From contig JBGQLG010000001.1 in the NCBI GenBank assembly GCA_041499965.1, positions 35,618 through 99,617 of the forward strand: a stretch of DNA of 64,000 nt. Direction: 5' to 3'. How positions within the stretch are numbered: position 1 is the stretch's first letter; every line of letters begins with the position of its first letter. The notes beneath the pieces were generated by a model. It searched no databases. It saw only the letters and a list, made by a program, of their open reading frames with translations, and was not told where the DNA came from. Position numbers and translations under genes: made by a program. Positions 1-10,110 of the stretch are shown here, piece after piece. Origin of the DNA: AR5 sp041499965 (lineage in GTDB: Bacteria; Methylomirabilota; Methylomirabilia; Rokubacteriales; CSP1-6).

Positions 1-984
1 CCGCAGCGCGGCGGCCGCGTCCTCGGGCGGGACGGGATTGATGAAGAAGCCGCTGCCCCACTCGTAGCCGGCGACGTTGGTCAGCTTGGGAATGATCTCC
101 AGGTGCCAGTGGAAGTGCTCGAGCGGCCCGTCGCGCAGCGGCGCGGTGTGCAGCATGTAGTTGTAGGGCGGCCGGCCGAGCACGTGTTCCAGGCGCCGCA
201 GGAAGTCGCCGAGCAGCTCGGCCAGGCTGCGCAGCTCCTCGACGCCGGTCTCCTCGAAGGCCGAGCGATGGCGCGTCGGCAGGATCCACGTCTCGAACGG
301 AAAGCGCGGGGCGAACGGGGCCACCGCCACAAAGCCGCCGGACTCCATGATGACCCGCCGGCGGCTGCGGCGCTCCTGGCGCACGACGTCGCACCAGACG
401 CAGCGCTCCTTGATCTCGAAGTACTCGGCGGCCCCCTTCAGCTCCTCCAGCACCATGATCGGGATGATCGGGGTGGCGATGAGCTGCGAGTGCGGGTGCT
501 CGAGCGAGGCGCCGGCGGCGGCGCCGTGGTTCTTGAAGACCAGGATGTACTCGAAGCGCGGGTCCTTCTTGAGATCCAGGACGCGGTCGCGATAGGCCAG
601 CAGCACGTCGGCCACGGCGTCGACCGGCAGCGTGGCCAGCGTCGCCTCGTGGTCGGGCGACTCGATCACCACCTCGTGGGCGCCGACGCCGTTCATGCGG
701 TCGTAGAGCCCCTCGCCCGACGGCTCCAGCTCGCCCTCGATGCGCAACGCCGGGAACTTGTTCGGCACCACCCGCATCGACCATCCCGGCCCGTTGGCCG
801 TGGAGTCCGGGCTGCGCGTGGCGAGGATCTCGGGCGGCGTCTTGGCCTCGTTGTTCGGGCAGAAGACGCAGTTGCCGCCCAGGGCCTGCACGGGCTGCGT
901 CGTGAAGTCGGACGGCCGCTTGGCGCGCTCGGTCGAGATGATGACCCAGCGTCCGACCACCGGATCCTTGCGCAGCTCAGGCAT
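1..984 (-). CDS. galT: Galactose-1-phosphate uridylyltransferase, 3' end outside window
   Basis: Exchanges UMP between UDP-glucose and galactose-1-phosphate (Leloir pathway, cytoplasm). The 328 codons seen carry the HIT-superfamily signature HPHSQ at residues 163-167, whose second His is the expected nucleophile, and HFHWH at 289-293. Two Cys pairs, CVFC near 39 and CVWC near 195, probably bind structural zinc. The reading frame is still open at base 1, so the last part of the protein is missing; bacterial family members are about 330-350 residues, so the loss is probably small. The ATG at 984 overlaps the gpsA stop by 8 nt, making it the last visible gene of the dprA-to-galT operon. Because no other galactose gene is nearby, a role in sugar-nucleotide or envelope metabolism is as likely as galactose use. 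Confidence 0.93.
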   Translation of the reverse strand, partial: MPELRKDPVVGRWVIISTERAKRPSDFTTQPVQALGGNCVFCPNNEAKTPPEILATRSPDSTANGPGWSMRVVPNKFPALRIEGELEPSGEGLYDRMNGVGAHEVVIESPDHEATLATLPVDAVADVLLAYRDRVLDLKKDPRFEYILVFKNHGAAAGASLEHPHSQLIATPIIPIMVLEELKGAAEYFEIKERCVWCDVVRQERRSRRRVIMESGGFVAVAPFAPRFPFETWILPTRHRSAFEETGVEELRSLAELLGDFLRRLEHVLGRPPYNYMLHTAPLRDGPLEHFHWHLEIIPKLTNVAGYEWGSGFFINPVPPEDAAAALR

Positions 985-1978
985 GTCGCTCCCCCACCCG
1001 CACGTCCTCCCGCGTCGCCGCCCGTCCGAGCAGCGAGGCCAGCGCCTCGGCCGGCGCCTTGCCGTCGAACAGCACCGCGGCGACCTCGGCCGCGATCGGC
1101 AGGGCCACGCCGTGGCGTCTGGCCAGGGCCAGCGCCGAGGCCACGGTCGGCACACCCTCGGCCACCATGCGAGTGGCCCGCTGGGCGTCGATCCGTGACT
1201 CGCCCCGGGCCAGCGCCATCCCGAGCGCCCGGTTACGGGACAGCGTGCCGGTGGCCGTGAGCACGAGGTCGCCCAAGCCGGCCAGCCCCGCGAGCGTGGC
1301 GGGCTCGCCGCCGAGCGCGACCGCCAGCCGGGTGATCTCGGCCAGGCCGCGCGTCACCAGCGCCGCGCGCGCGTTCTCGCCGAGACCGAGGCCGTCGGCC
1401 AGCCCGGTGGCCAGCGCGATGACGTTCTTGGTGGCGCCGCCGACCTCGACGCCGACGACGTCGAGGTTCGTGTACAGGCGGAACTCGCGGGAGCCAAGTC
1501 GCCGCTGCAGCTCGCGGGCGAGTGAGGCGTCCCGCGCGGCGATGACCGCCGCGGTCGGCTGGGCGAGCGCGACCTCGCGCGCGAACGTCGGCCCCGACAG
1601 CACGGCGACCGGCGTCCCCGGCCAGCGCTCCGCGACGACATCGCTCATGAACATGTGCCGCGCCGGCTCGAACCCCTTCGTGGCCGAGACGACGGGCGCC
1701 GTGACCGAGCCGAACCGCGCCAGGGTCGCGGCGACGAACTCCGAGGGCACCGCGACGACGACGACCTCGGCGCCGGCGAGCGCCGCCGCCGCGTCGGCCG
1801 TCGGCTCGACACCGGCTGCCAGCTCAACGTCGGACAGATACCAGGGGTTCCGGCGGCGCGTGCGGATCCCCTCGACGACCTCCGCGTGGCGCGCCCACAG
1901 CGTCACCCGCTCACCGCCGCGGGCCAGGTGGGCGGCCAGCGCGGTGCCCCAGCTCCCGGCCCCGACGACGGCGATCAC
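977..1978 (-). CDS. gpsA: NAD(P)H-dependent glycerol-3-phosphate dehydrogenase
   Basis: Reduces dihydroxyacetone phosphate to sn-glycerol-3-phosphate, the backbone for phospholipids. The 333-residue protein starts with a Rossmann motif, GAGSWGTA at residues 6-13, and has the usual GpsA segments GPTFAREVA and GGATKNVIALA, the latter containing the catalytic Lys region. Its length is typical. The ATG overlaps the plsY stop (ATGA), and plsY uses its product as acceptor for the first acylation, so the pair is functionally and translationally coupled. pgsA, just upstream, also consumes glycerol-3-phosphate. Confidence 0.97.
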   Translation of the reverse strand: MIAVVGAGSWGTALAAHLARGGERVTLWARHAEVVEGIRTRRRNPWYLSDVELAAGVEPTADAAAALAGAEVVVVAVPSEFVAATLARFGSVTAPVVSATKGFEPARHMFMSDVVAERWPGTPVAVLSGPTFAREVALAQPTAAVIAARDASLARELQRRLGSREFRLYTNLDVVGVEVGGATKNVIALATGLADGLGLGENARAALVTRGLAEITRLAVALGGEPATLAGLAGLGDLVLTATGTLSRNRALGMALARGESRIDAQRATRMVAEGVPTVASALALARRHGVALPIAAEVAAVLFDGKAPAEALASLLGRAATREDVRVGERHA

Positions 1979-2571
1979 GCCCGGCTGCGCTGGCCCAGGC
2001 GCGACTCGGTACCGGCGCGCAACCGGGTGATGTTGGCGTGGTGGCGCGCGATCACGATGACCGCGACCAGCACCGCGGCGATCGCCGAGGCGGCGGGGTA
2101 GCGCAGCATGACGGCCCCCAGCGGCACACAGCAGGCGGCCAGCAGCGAGGCCAGCGACACGTAGCGCGTGGTGGCGACCACCACCACGAACACCGGCAGG
2201 GCGGCGAGCGTCGCCCAGGGCACGCAGCGCAGCAGGGCGCCGAGGCCGGTCGCCACGCCCTTGCCGCCGCGGAAGCCGAGGAACACCGACCAGCAGTTGC
2301 CGGCGACGACGGCCACGGTGGCGGCGCCGACGATCACCGGATCGCCGCCGCCCAGCGCGGCCCCGGCGGCGACGGCCACGTAGCCCTTCGCCACGTCGCC
2401 CAGGAGCGTGACGATGGCGGGCAGGCGGCCGAGGGTGCGCAGGACGTTGGTGGCGCCGATACTACCGCTGCCGTGCCGGCGGATGTCGGTGACACCGAAG
2501 CCCCGCGCCACCAGCCAGCCGATCGGCACCGCGCCGATCAGGTAGGCGGCCAGCACCGCCAGGGCGTTCAC
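1975..2571 (-). CDS. plsY: Acyl-phosphate:glycerol-3-phosphate acyltransferase PlsY
   Basis: Membrane enzyme transferring an acyl group from acyl-phosphate to glycerol-3-phosphate to make lysophosphatidic acid. The 198 residues form about five hydrophobic helices and contain the PlsY loops GSGSIGATNVLRTLG near residue 35, GNCWSVFLGFRGGKGVATG near 95 and a C-terminal RHHANITRLRAGTE. I take the GTG at 2571 as start because it overlaps the pgsA stop as GTGA and places the first membrane helix at the N-terminus; the frame stays open upstream, but that extension is not PlsY-like and lies over pgsA. PlsX, the acyl-phosphate synthase, is not in the window. Confidence 0.95.
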   Translation of the reverse strand: MNALAVLAAYLIGAVPIGWLVARGFGVTDIRRHGSGSIGATNVLRTLGRLPAIVTLLGDVAKGYVAVAAGAALGGGDPVIVGAATVAVVAGNCWSVFLGFRGGKGVATGLGALLRCVPWATLAALPVFVVVVATTRYVSLASLLAACCVPLGAVMLRYPAASAIAAVLVAVIVIARHHANITRLRAGTESRLGQRSRA

Positions 2572-3170
2572 GACCAGCGTTCTTCTTCGGGCACGATCGC
2601 GCGGTAGTCCGCCTTGCGGAAGAACCGGTAAAAGTAGTCGACGGCCGAGACGATCGTCAGGGCCAGCGCCGCCCACAGCACGACGGTGGCGGCCACGTGG
2701 AAGCTCGGGGACACGAGGCCCTTCTCGAAGATCAGCATCGTCACCGCGACGTACTGGCTGACGGTCTTCCACTTGGCCAGGCGGGAAGCGGGCACGATCA
2801 CGCCCACGCCCGCCGCCACCGCCCGCAACCCCGTCACCGCCAGCTCGCGGCCGATGATCACCACGACGATCCAGGCCTCGACCTTGTCGATCGTGAGCAG
2901 CGACACCAGCGCCGAGGCCACCAGCAGCTTGTCGGCGATCGGGTCGAGCAGGGTGCCCAGCGTCGTGACCTGGTTGCGCCGGCGGGCGATGACGCCGTCC
3001 AGCCAGTCGGTGAGCGAGGCGGCGACGAAGATGGCGGCCGCGATCAGCGCGTGGACGCGGGACGAGGAGATGAGGAAGACGATGAGCAGGGGCACCGCGA
3101 CGATCCGCGTGAGCGTCAGCCCGATCGGGAGATTCAGGACGTCCCAGCCTCGCGCCATGGGTCGCGCCAT
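2568..3170 (-). CDS. pgsA: CDP-diacylglycerol--glycerol-3-phosphate 3-phosphatidyltransferase
   Basis: Makes phosphatidylglycerol phosphate, the precursor of phosphatidylglycerol and cardiolipin, in the inner membrane. The 200-residue protein has the CDP-alcohol phosphatidyltransferase signature DWLDGVIAR followed by GTLLDPIADK (D-x2-DG-x2-AR-x8-G-x3-D-x3-D) near residues 57-80, among about five membrane helices. ATG codons at residues 1 and 5 are both possible starts. It sits 2 nt after comB and is followed by plsY and gpsA, forming a glycerophospholipid block. Confidence 0.95.
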   Translation of the reverse strand: MARPMARGWDVLNLPIGLTLTRIVAVPLLIVFLISSSRVHALIAAAIFVAASLTDWLDGVIARRRNQVTTLGTLLDPIADKLLVASALVSLLTIDKVEAWIVVVIIGRELAVTGLRAVAAGVGVIVPASRLAKWKTVSQYVAVTMLIFEKGLVSPSFHVAATVVLWAALALTIVSAVDYFYRFFRKADYRAIVPEEERWS

Positions 3171-3172
3171 TA

Positions 3173-3895
3173 TCAGTAGGGGGAAACGACCTTGTCAACG
3201 TCAGCCCGATAGATCGGGACGAGCGCGAAGCCGTCCAGCGCCAGGCAGGCCGCCACGTCGGGGCCGCGCCCCCGGGAGGCCAGCCGCCTGGCGTGGGGGG
3301 AGTCCTGCCCCAACCGGGCCAGATCCTTGACGTAGGGGCGGCCGGCGTCGAGGGCCGCCCGGGCCGCCGGTCCCGGGATCGCACCAGCCTGGCGGTAGAG
3401 CACCCGGTCGACCAGCAGGCCGGCGCACACCTCGTCCTCGACCGAGGGCGCGCCCAGCTCGCCCGCGCACACGACGACGATGCTCCGCCCCTGCCCCAGC
3501 GCCCAGTCGGCGGCGGCGCTCAGGTTTGCGAAGCCCGCGACGCCGATCGTGGTAGCCGGGCGGGCGGCGATCAGCGCCCGCGTGCCGTTGCTGGTCGTGA
3601 AGACGATGGTGCGGCCGCCCACGCGGGGGCGGGTGAACTCCAGGGGCGAGTTGCCGAGATCGAAGCCCTCCGGCGGGTCACCGCCGCGCTCGCCGGCCAG
3701 TAGCGCCCCGGCCAGTCCGGCCACACGGCGGCGCGCCTCGTCCACCTCGGCCACGGGGACCAGGCCCAGGCAACCGTTGGCTAGCGCGGTGATCATGCTG
3801 GTGGAGGCGCGGAGCACGTCGATCACCAGCGCGGTGGCGCCGGCCAGCGCCCCCGGGACGACCGCCGCCGGGGTGAGGGCGACGTCGACGCGCAC
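3173..3895 (-). CDS. comB: 2-phosphosulfolactate phosphatase family protein (ComB)
   Basis: ComB hydrolyses 2-phosphosulfolactate to sulfolactate in methanogen coenzyme M synthesis, but family members are widespread in bacteria that lack coenzyme M. This 240-residue protein shows the family motifs: VIDVLRASTSMITAL near residue 25, GERGGDPPEGFDLGNSP near 68 and FTTSNGTRAL near 98. It lies 3 nt after argG and 2 nt before pgsA, unrelated in pathway. No comA, comC or other coenzyme M or sulfolactate gene is visible. The fold assignment is firm; the physiological substrate is open. Confidence 0.85.
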   Translation of the reverse strand: MRVDVALTPAAVVPGALAGATALVIDVLRASTSMITALANGCLGLVPVAEVDEARRRVAGLAGALLAGERGGDPPEGFDLGNSPLEFTRPRVGGRTIVFTTSNGTRALIAARPATTIGVAGFANLSAAADWALGQGRSIVVVCAGELGAPSVEDEVCAGLLVDRVLYRQAGAIPGPAARAALDAGRPYVKDLARLGQDSPHARRLASRGRGPDVAACLALDGFALVPIYRADVDKVVSPY

Positions 3896-3898
3896 CGA

Positions 3899-5102
<1,204 letters not shown>

Positions 5103-5110
<8 letters not shown>

Positions 5111-6029
5111 CGTCGAGCGAGCCTCCCAGCAGGTCGAAGATCACCGCTTTCTGCGCGTGCAGCCGGTTCTCCGACTGCTCCAGCGCGATGGACCGCGGGC
5201 CGTCCAGCACCGAGTCGGTGATCTCCTCGCCGCGATGCGCCGGCAGGCAGTGCATCACGAGCGCGCCCGGCTTGGCGAACCCGACCAGCGTGTCGTTGAG
5301 CTGGTAGCGGCTGAAGGCCTCGGTGCGCTGCACGCGCTCCGCCTCCTGCCCCATGCTCACCCACACATCCGTGTACAGCACGTCGGCGCCGCTGGCGGCC
5401 TCGCGAGCATCGGTGGTGACCTCGAGCCGCCCGCCCAGCTTGCGCACCGTGGCCAGCACGCCGGCGTTGGGCTCGTAGACGGGCGGGCAGGCCACGACCA
5501 TCGACGCCCCGACCAGCGCGCCGGCCAGCATGACCGAGTGGCAGACGTTGTTGCCGTCGCCGATCCAGGCCAGGCGCATCGAGGCCAGATCGAGGCCGCG
5601 CTCCCACAGGGTGAAGAAGTCGGCCAGCGCCTGGCACGGGTGCTCGAAGTCGCTGAGCCCGTTGATGACCGGCACCGTCGCGTAGCGGGCCAGCCCCTCG
5701 ACCGTCGCGTGCGAGTACACGCGGGCGGCGATGCCGTCGACCCAGCGCGAGAGGTTGCGGGCGACGTCCGGCACCGACTCGCGAGTGCCGAGGCCGATCT
5801 CGTGGCCGGACAGATAGACGGCCCGGCCGCCGAGCTGCACGATGCCGACCTCGAACGTCACCCGCGTGCGCAGCGACTGCTTCTCGAAGATCAGCGCCAG
5901 CGAGCGTCCGGCCAGGGGGGCCGCCCGCCGGCCCGCCTTCCAGCGCTGCTTGAGATCGGCCGCCAGCGTGAAGAGCTTGAGGATCCGCTCGCGCGAGAGA
6001 TCGGCGATCGAGAGGAAGTTCGTGCTCAC
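5103..6029 (-). CDS. argF: Ornithine carbamoyltransferase
   Basis: Makes citrulline from ornithine and carbamoyl phosphate. In 308 residues it carries the carbamoyl-phosphate loop EKQSLRTRVTFE (the common STRTR variant SLRTR), HPCQALAD, the ornithine-binding DVWVSMGQE and HCLPAHRGEEI with its catalytic Cys. The GTG at 6029 is chosen as start because it overlaps the argD stop as GTGA and gives a standard N-terminus; the open frame upstream lies across argD. The SMG loop favours ornithine over acetylornithine as substrate. Confidence 0.95.
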
Positions 6030-7222
6030 TTGGTGCCGGCGACGAGCGCGTCGCCCAGGATCTTGAGCGCCCGCTGGCACTCGACCGGCTCGACGATGAG
6101 CGGCGGCGCCAGCCGCACGACCTTCTCGCCGGCCGTCAGCACGAGCAGGCCCGCCTCCCGGCAGGCGTCCATCACGGGGCCGGCCAGCTTGGTCAGCTCG
6201 ATGCCGATCAGCAGGCCCCGGCCGCGAACCTCCTTGATGACCGGCAGCCGGCGCTGCAGCTCGCGCAGCCCGTCCATCAGCTCCCGTCCGCGCTGGGCGG
6301 CGCGCTCGGGCAGCTTGTCGCCGATCACCGTCGTCAGCGTGGCCAGCGCCACCGAGGTCACGAAGGCGGATCCCGCGAACGTCGAGCCGTGGCTGCCGGC
6401 GCTCAGCGCGGTCGCGACCTCCTCGCGGCAGAGCATCGCCCCGATGGGAATGCCGTTGGCCAGGGCCTTGGCCAGCGTCATGACGTCGGGCTCGACGCCC
6501 GAGTGCTGGTAGGCCCACAGCGTGCCGGTGCGCCCCACACCCGTCTGGACCTCGTCGAAGATCAGGAGCGCGCCCGACTCGTCGCAGAGCTTGCGCAGCC
6601 CCGGCAGGTAGCCGTCGTCCGGAATGTTCACGCCGCCCTCGCCCTGGATCGGCTCGACGAGGATCGCCGCGGTGTGGCTGTCCATCGCGCGCTCCATGGC
6701 GCGCAGGTCGTTGTAGGCCACGTGCTTGAAGCCCGGCATCAGCGGCTCGAAGCCGTGGTGGTACTTGGGCTGGCCGGTGGCGCTGACGGTGGCCAGCGTG
6801 CGCCCGTGGAACGAGTTGTGGGTGGCGATGACCTCGTAGCGGTCGGTCGCCAGCCGCTCCTTGGCGTACTTGCGCACGACCTTGAGGGCCGCCTCGTTGG
6901 CCTCCGCCCCCGAGTTGCAGAAGAACACGCGGTCGGCGAACGAGTGCTCGACCAGCAGCTTGGCCAGGTGCACCTGGGGCGCGTTGTGGAAGATGTTGGA
7001 GACGTGCAGCAGCGTGGCCGCCGCCTCCCGGATGGCACCGGTGATGACCGGATGGCAGTGACCGAGCCCGGTGACGGCGATCCCCGTGGTGAAATCCAGG
7101 TACTCACGGTTGTCGCTGTCCCACACCCGCGTCCCCTCGCCGCGGACCAGGACGAGCGGCGTGCGGCCGTAGTTCGGGGTGTGATACTTCGCGGACCACT
7201 CCATCAGGGTCTTGGTGTCCAT
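6026..7222 (-). CDS. argD: Acetylornithine aminotransferase
   Basis: PLP enzyme converting N-acetylglutamate semialdehyde to N-acetylornithine; many ArgD proteins also serve lysine synthesis as DapC. The 398 residues show the class-III aminotransferase core: NSGAEANEAALKVVRKY near 105, LIFDEVQTGVGRTGTLWAYQ near 222 and the PLP lysine in TLAKALANGIPIGAM near 250. Full length. It lies 8 nt downstream of argB and overlaps argF by 4 nt. Confidence 0.95.
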   Translation of the reverse strand: MDTKTLMEWSAKYHTPNYGRTPLVLVRGEGTRVWDSDNREYLDFTTGIAVTGLGHCHPVITGAIREAAATLLHVSNIFHNAPQVHLAKLLVEHSFADRVFFCNSGAEANEAALKVVRKYAKERLATDRYEVIATHNSFHGRTLATVSATGQPKYHHGFEPLMPGFKHVAYNDLRAMERAMDSHTAAILVEPIQGEGGVNIPDDGYLPGLRKLCDESGALLIFDEVQTGVGRTGTLWAYQHSGVEPDVMTLAKALANGIPIGAMLCREEVATALSAGSHGSTFAGSAFVTSVALATLTTVIGDKLPERAAQRGRELMDGLRELQRRLPVIKEVRGRGLLIGIELTKLAGPVMDACREAGLLVLTAGEKVVRLAPPLIVEPVECQRALKILGDALVAGTK

Positions 7223-7230
7223 GGCGGCTC

Positions 7231-8097
7231 CTAGAGGACGATCTCGGTTCCCACTCCTTCGCGCGTGAACAGCTCGAGCAGGATCGCGTGGGGGACGCGG
7301 CCGTCGATGATGTGGGCCTTGGCGGTGGCGCCCTCCAGCGCCCGCAGCGCCGACTCGACCTTGGGCAGCATGCCCCCGTCGATGACGCCGTCCTGCATCA
7401 GGCGCTCGGCGTCCTTGCGGGAGAGCGTGCTGATGAGCTTGCCGTCGGTGCCCTTGATCCCCTGCACGTCGGTCAGGTGGATGAGCTTCTCGGCGCCCAG
7501 CGCCACCGCCACCTCGCCCGCCACCAGATCGGCGTTGATGTTGTAGGTCTCGCCGCGAGCCCCCACGCCGACCGGGGCGATGATGGGCACGAAGCCGCGC
7601 TCCTCGAGCAGGCGGATCGGCTCGACGTTCACCCTCTCCACCTCGCCGACCAGACCGATGTCGATCTCCTCGCCGGTCGCCGTGCGATGCAGGCGCTTGC
7701 GCGCGCGCAGGAGGTCGCCGTCCTTGCCGGACAGGCCGACCGCGCGCCCGCCGTGGAGATTGATGAGGCCGACGATCTCCTTGTTGATCTTGCCGACCAG
7801 CACCATCTCGACGATCTCGACCGTCTCGGCGTCGGTCACCCGCATGCCGCCCACGAACTTCGGCTCCTTGCCCAGCTTCTTCATGAGGGCGCCGATCTGG
7901 GGGCCGCCGCCGTGCACGATGACCGGGTTGATGCCGACCAGCTGCAGGAGGATGACGTCGAGCGCGAACGACTGCTTGAGGTCGTCCGACTCCATCGCCG
8001 AGCCGCCGTACTTGATGACGAGCGACTTGCCGCGGAACTCCCGGATGTACGGGAGGGCCTCCAGCAGGACCTCGACGGGGCGCGCGGTTTCGCTCAC
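7231..8097 (-). CDS. argB: Acetylglutamate kinase
   Basis: Phosphorylates N-acetylglutamate in the second step of arginine synthesis. The 288-residue amino-acid-kinase protein has KYGGSAM at residues 29-35, VHGGGPQIG near 61 and NINADLVAGEVAVALGA near 180. The distance from the N-terminus to KYGGSAM, about 28 residues, suggests the N-terminal helix found in arginine-feedback-inhibited hexameric enzymes. Its ATG overlaps the hslU stop (ATGA). argA, argC and argJ are absent from the window. Confidence 0.96.
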   Translation of the reverse strand: MSETARPVEVLLEALPYIREFRGKSLVIKYGGSAMESDDLKQSFALDVILLQLVGINPVIVHGGGPQIGALMKKLGKEPKFVGGMRVTDAETVEIVEMVLVGKINKEIVGLINLHGGRAVGLSGKDGDLLRARKRLHRTATGEEIDIGLVGEVERVNVEPIRLLEERGFVPIIAPVGVGARGETYNINADLVAGEVAVALGAEKLIHLTDVQGIKGTDGKLISTLSRKDAERLMQDGVIDGGMLPKVESALRALEGATAKAHIIDGRVPHAILLELFTREGVGTEIVL

Positions 8098-9467
8098 AGG
8101 ATGTACCGGGACAGATCCTGGTCGCGGGCGACGTCGGCGAGGCGCTGCCGCACGTGCTCGGCGTCGATGGTCAGCTCCTTGCCCGGCATGTCCGGGGCGT
8201 CGAACGAGATGTCGTCCAGCAGCCGCTCCATGATCGTGTACAGCCGGCGGGCGCCGATGTTCTCGGTGCTCGCGTTCACCTGCATGGCGATCTCGGCGAT
8301 CGCCTCCACGGCGTCCGGCAGGAAGCGGAGCGTCACTCGCTCGGTGGCGAGCAGCTCCACGTACTGGCGGATCAGGGCGTTCTCGGGCTCGGTCAGAATG
8401 CGGACGAAATCGTCCCGCGTCAAGGGCTCCAGCTCGACCCGGATCGGGAAGCGCCCCTGCAGCTCGGGGATCAGGTCGGAGGGCTTGGCCACGTGGAAGG
8501 CGCCGGCGGCGATGAACAGGACGTGGTCGGTGCGGACGATGCCGTACTTGGTGGTGACGGCCGAGCCCTCCACGATGGGCAGCAGGTCCCGCTGGACCCC
8601 CTCCCGGGAGACGTCCGGGCCCCCGTGCCCCCCGCCCTGGCGACCGGCGATCTTGTCCAGCTCGTCCAGGAATATGATCCCGGAGTTCTCCACCCGGCGG
8701 ATGGCCCGGGAGACGACCTCCTCCATGTCCACGAGCTTGCCGGCCTCTTCCTGGACGAGCAGGCGCCGGGCCTCGGCCACCCGCACCCGCCGCCGCTTGG
8801 TGCGGCCCGGCATGATGTTGGACAGCATGTCCTTGAGCTGGATGCCCATCTCCTCCATGCCCTGGCCGGAGAAGATCTCGACCATCGGCATCGCCGGCTG
8901 CTGGGTCTCCAGCTCCACCATCCGATCATCGAGCTTCCCGGCCCGCAGCTGCGCGCGCAGCTTCTCCAGCGTGCTCTCGCGCGAGGCGTCGGGCGAGATC
9001 TGCTCGAGCGAGCCGCTGCTGAACGGCTCGGTGCTGCGGTGGGGCAGCAACAGGTCCAGCAGGCGGTCCTCGGCCAGGCGCTCGGCCTTGTCCTTCACCT
9101 CGGCCATCAGCTCGGCCTTCACCATGGTGACGCCGAGCTCGGTGAGCTCGCGCACCATCGACTCGACGTCGCGGCCCACGTAGCCGACCTCGGTGTATTT
9201 GGAGGCCTCCACCTTGATGAACGGCGCCTGGGCCAGCTTGGCCAGGCGGCGGGCGACCTCGGTCTTTCCCACCCCGGTCGGCCCGATCATGATGATGTTC
9301 TTGGGCGCCACCTCGTCGCGCAGCGCGTCCGGGAGCATCTGGCGGCGCCACCGGTTGCGCAGCGCGATGGCGACGGCACGCTTGGCCGCCCGCTGGCCGA
9401 TGATGTAGCGGTCCAGCTCGGCGACGATCTGGGCCGGCGTCAGCTCGCTGCCCACCGCCGCCATCAC
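8094..9467 (-). CDS. hslU: HslU ATPase subunit of the HslVU protease
   Basis: AAA+ unfoldase that feeds proteins into the HslV peptidase in the cytoplasm. The 457-residue protein opens with the HslU N-domain (TPAQIVAELDRYIIGQ), then Walker A GPTGVGKTE near 63-71, an inserted I-domain, Walker B IIFLDELDKI near 250 and the sensor/C-domain. It ends LSRYIL, the C-terminal tail that docks into HslV on activation. The start overlaps the hslV stop (ATGA), matching the obligate partnership. Confidence 0.97.
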   Translation of the reverse strand: MMAAVGSELTPAQIVAELDRYIIGQRAAKRAVAIALRNRWRRQMLPDALRDEVAPKNIIMIGPTGVGKTEVARRLAKLAQAPFIKVEASKYTEVGYVGRDVESMVRELTELGVTMVKAELMAEVKDKAERLAEDRLLDLLLPHRSTEPFSSGSLEQISPDASRESTLEKLRAQLRAGKLDDRMVELETQQPAMPMVEIFSGQGMEEMGIQLKDMLSNIMPGRTKRRRVRVAEARRLLVQEEAGKLVDMEEVVSRAIRRVENSGIIFLDELDKIAGRQGGGHGGPDVSREGVQRDLLPIVEGSAVTTKYGIVRTDHVLFIAAGAFHVAKPSDLIPELQGRFPIRVELEPLTRDDFVRILTEPENALIRQYVELLATERVTLRFLPDAVEAIAEIAMQVNASTENIGARRLYTIMERLLDDISFDAPDMPGKELTIDAEHVRQRLADVARDQDLSRYIL

Positions 9468-10000
9468 AGCTCCTCCACCGAGATCTGGTCGTTCGTGTAG
9501 ATGCAGATGCCGGCCGCGACCCTCATGGCCGCCGCCACGATCGTCTTGGCGTCGAGGTCGGCGTGGGCGACAAGCGCGCGGGCCGCCGCCAGCGCGAAGG
9601 GACCGCCGGAGCCGATGCCGATGAGGCCGTCGTCGGGCTCGATCACGTCGCCGGTGCCCGACACGATGAACGAGTGGTCGCGATCGGCCACCGCCAGCAG
9701 CGCCTCCAGCCGGCGCAGCACGCGGTCCGTGCGCCAGTCCTTGGCCAGCTCGACCGCCGCCCGCGGCAGGTTGCCCCGATACTCCTCCAGCTTGGCCTCG
9801 AACCGGCCGAACAGCGTGAAGGCATCGGCGGCGGCCCCGGCGAAGCCGGCCAGCACGCGGTCGTGATGGAGCTTGCGCACCTTCCGGGCTCCGGCCTTCA
9901 CGACCGTGGCGCCGATCGTCACCTGCCCGTCACCGGCGATGGCGACCTGGTCGCGATGACGGACGCACAGCACCGTGGTCGCGTGAAAAGACTCGGGCAC
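9464..10000 (-). CDS. hslV: HslV threonine peptidase subunit
   Basis: Proteasome-beta-like peptidase of HslVU. The 178-residue product begins at GTG 10000 and has a short prosegment: residues 1-7 precede TTVLCVRHRD, so cleavage after Ala7 would expose the catalytic N-terminal Thr8. Further family marks are GDGQVTIG near 24, the Lys in ARKVRKL near 38 and GTGDVIEP near 121. Length fits the family. The frame is open upstream, but that extension has no HslV similarity. It follows xerC across a 110-nt gap that holds no recognisable gene. Confidence 0.95.
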   Translation of the reverse strand: MPESFHATTVLCVRHRDQVAIAGDGQVTIGATVVKAGARKVRKLHHDRVLAGFAGAAADAFTLFGRFEAKLEEYRGNLPRAAVELAKDWRTDRVLRRLEALLAVADRDHSFIVSGTGDVIEPDDGLIGIGSGGPFALAAARALVAHADLDAKTIVAAAMRVAAGICIYTNDQISVEEL

Positions 10001-10110
10001 TAGTGCCGCGGGGGTACGCCAGCCCGGCTCGTCGCGCCGGTGGCCTGTTCCGGAACGGGGTCGCTCCGGTCGCGCGACGGCGGTCGAGCGGCGGCGGTGT
10101 CGTGCACGGG

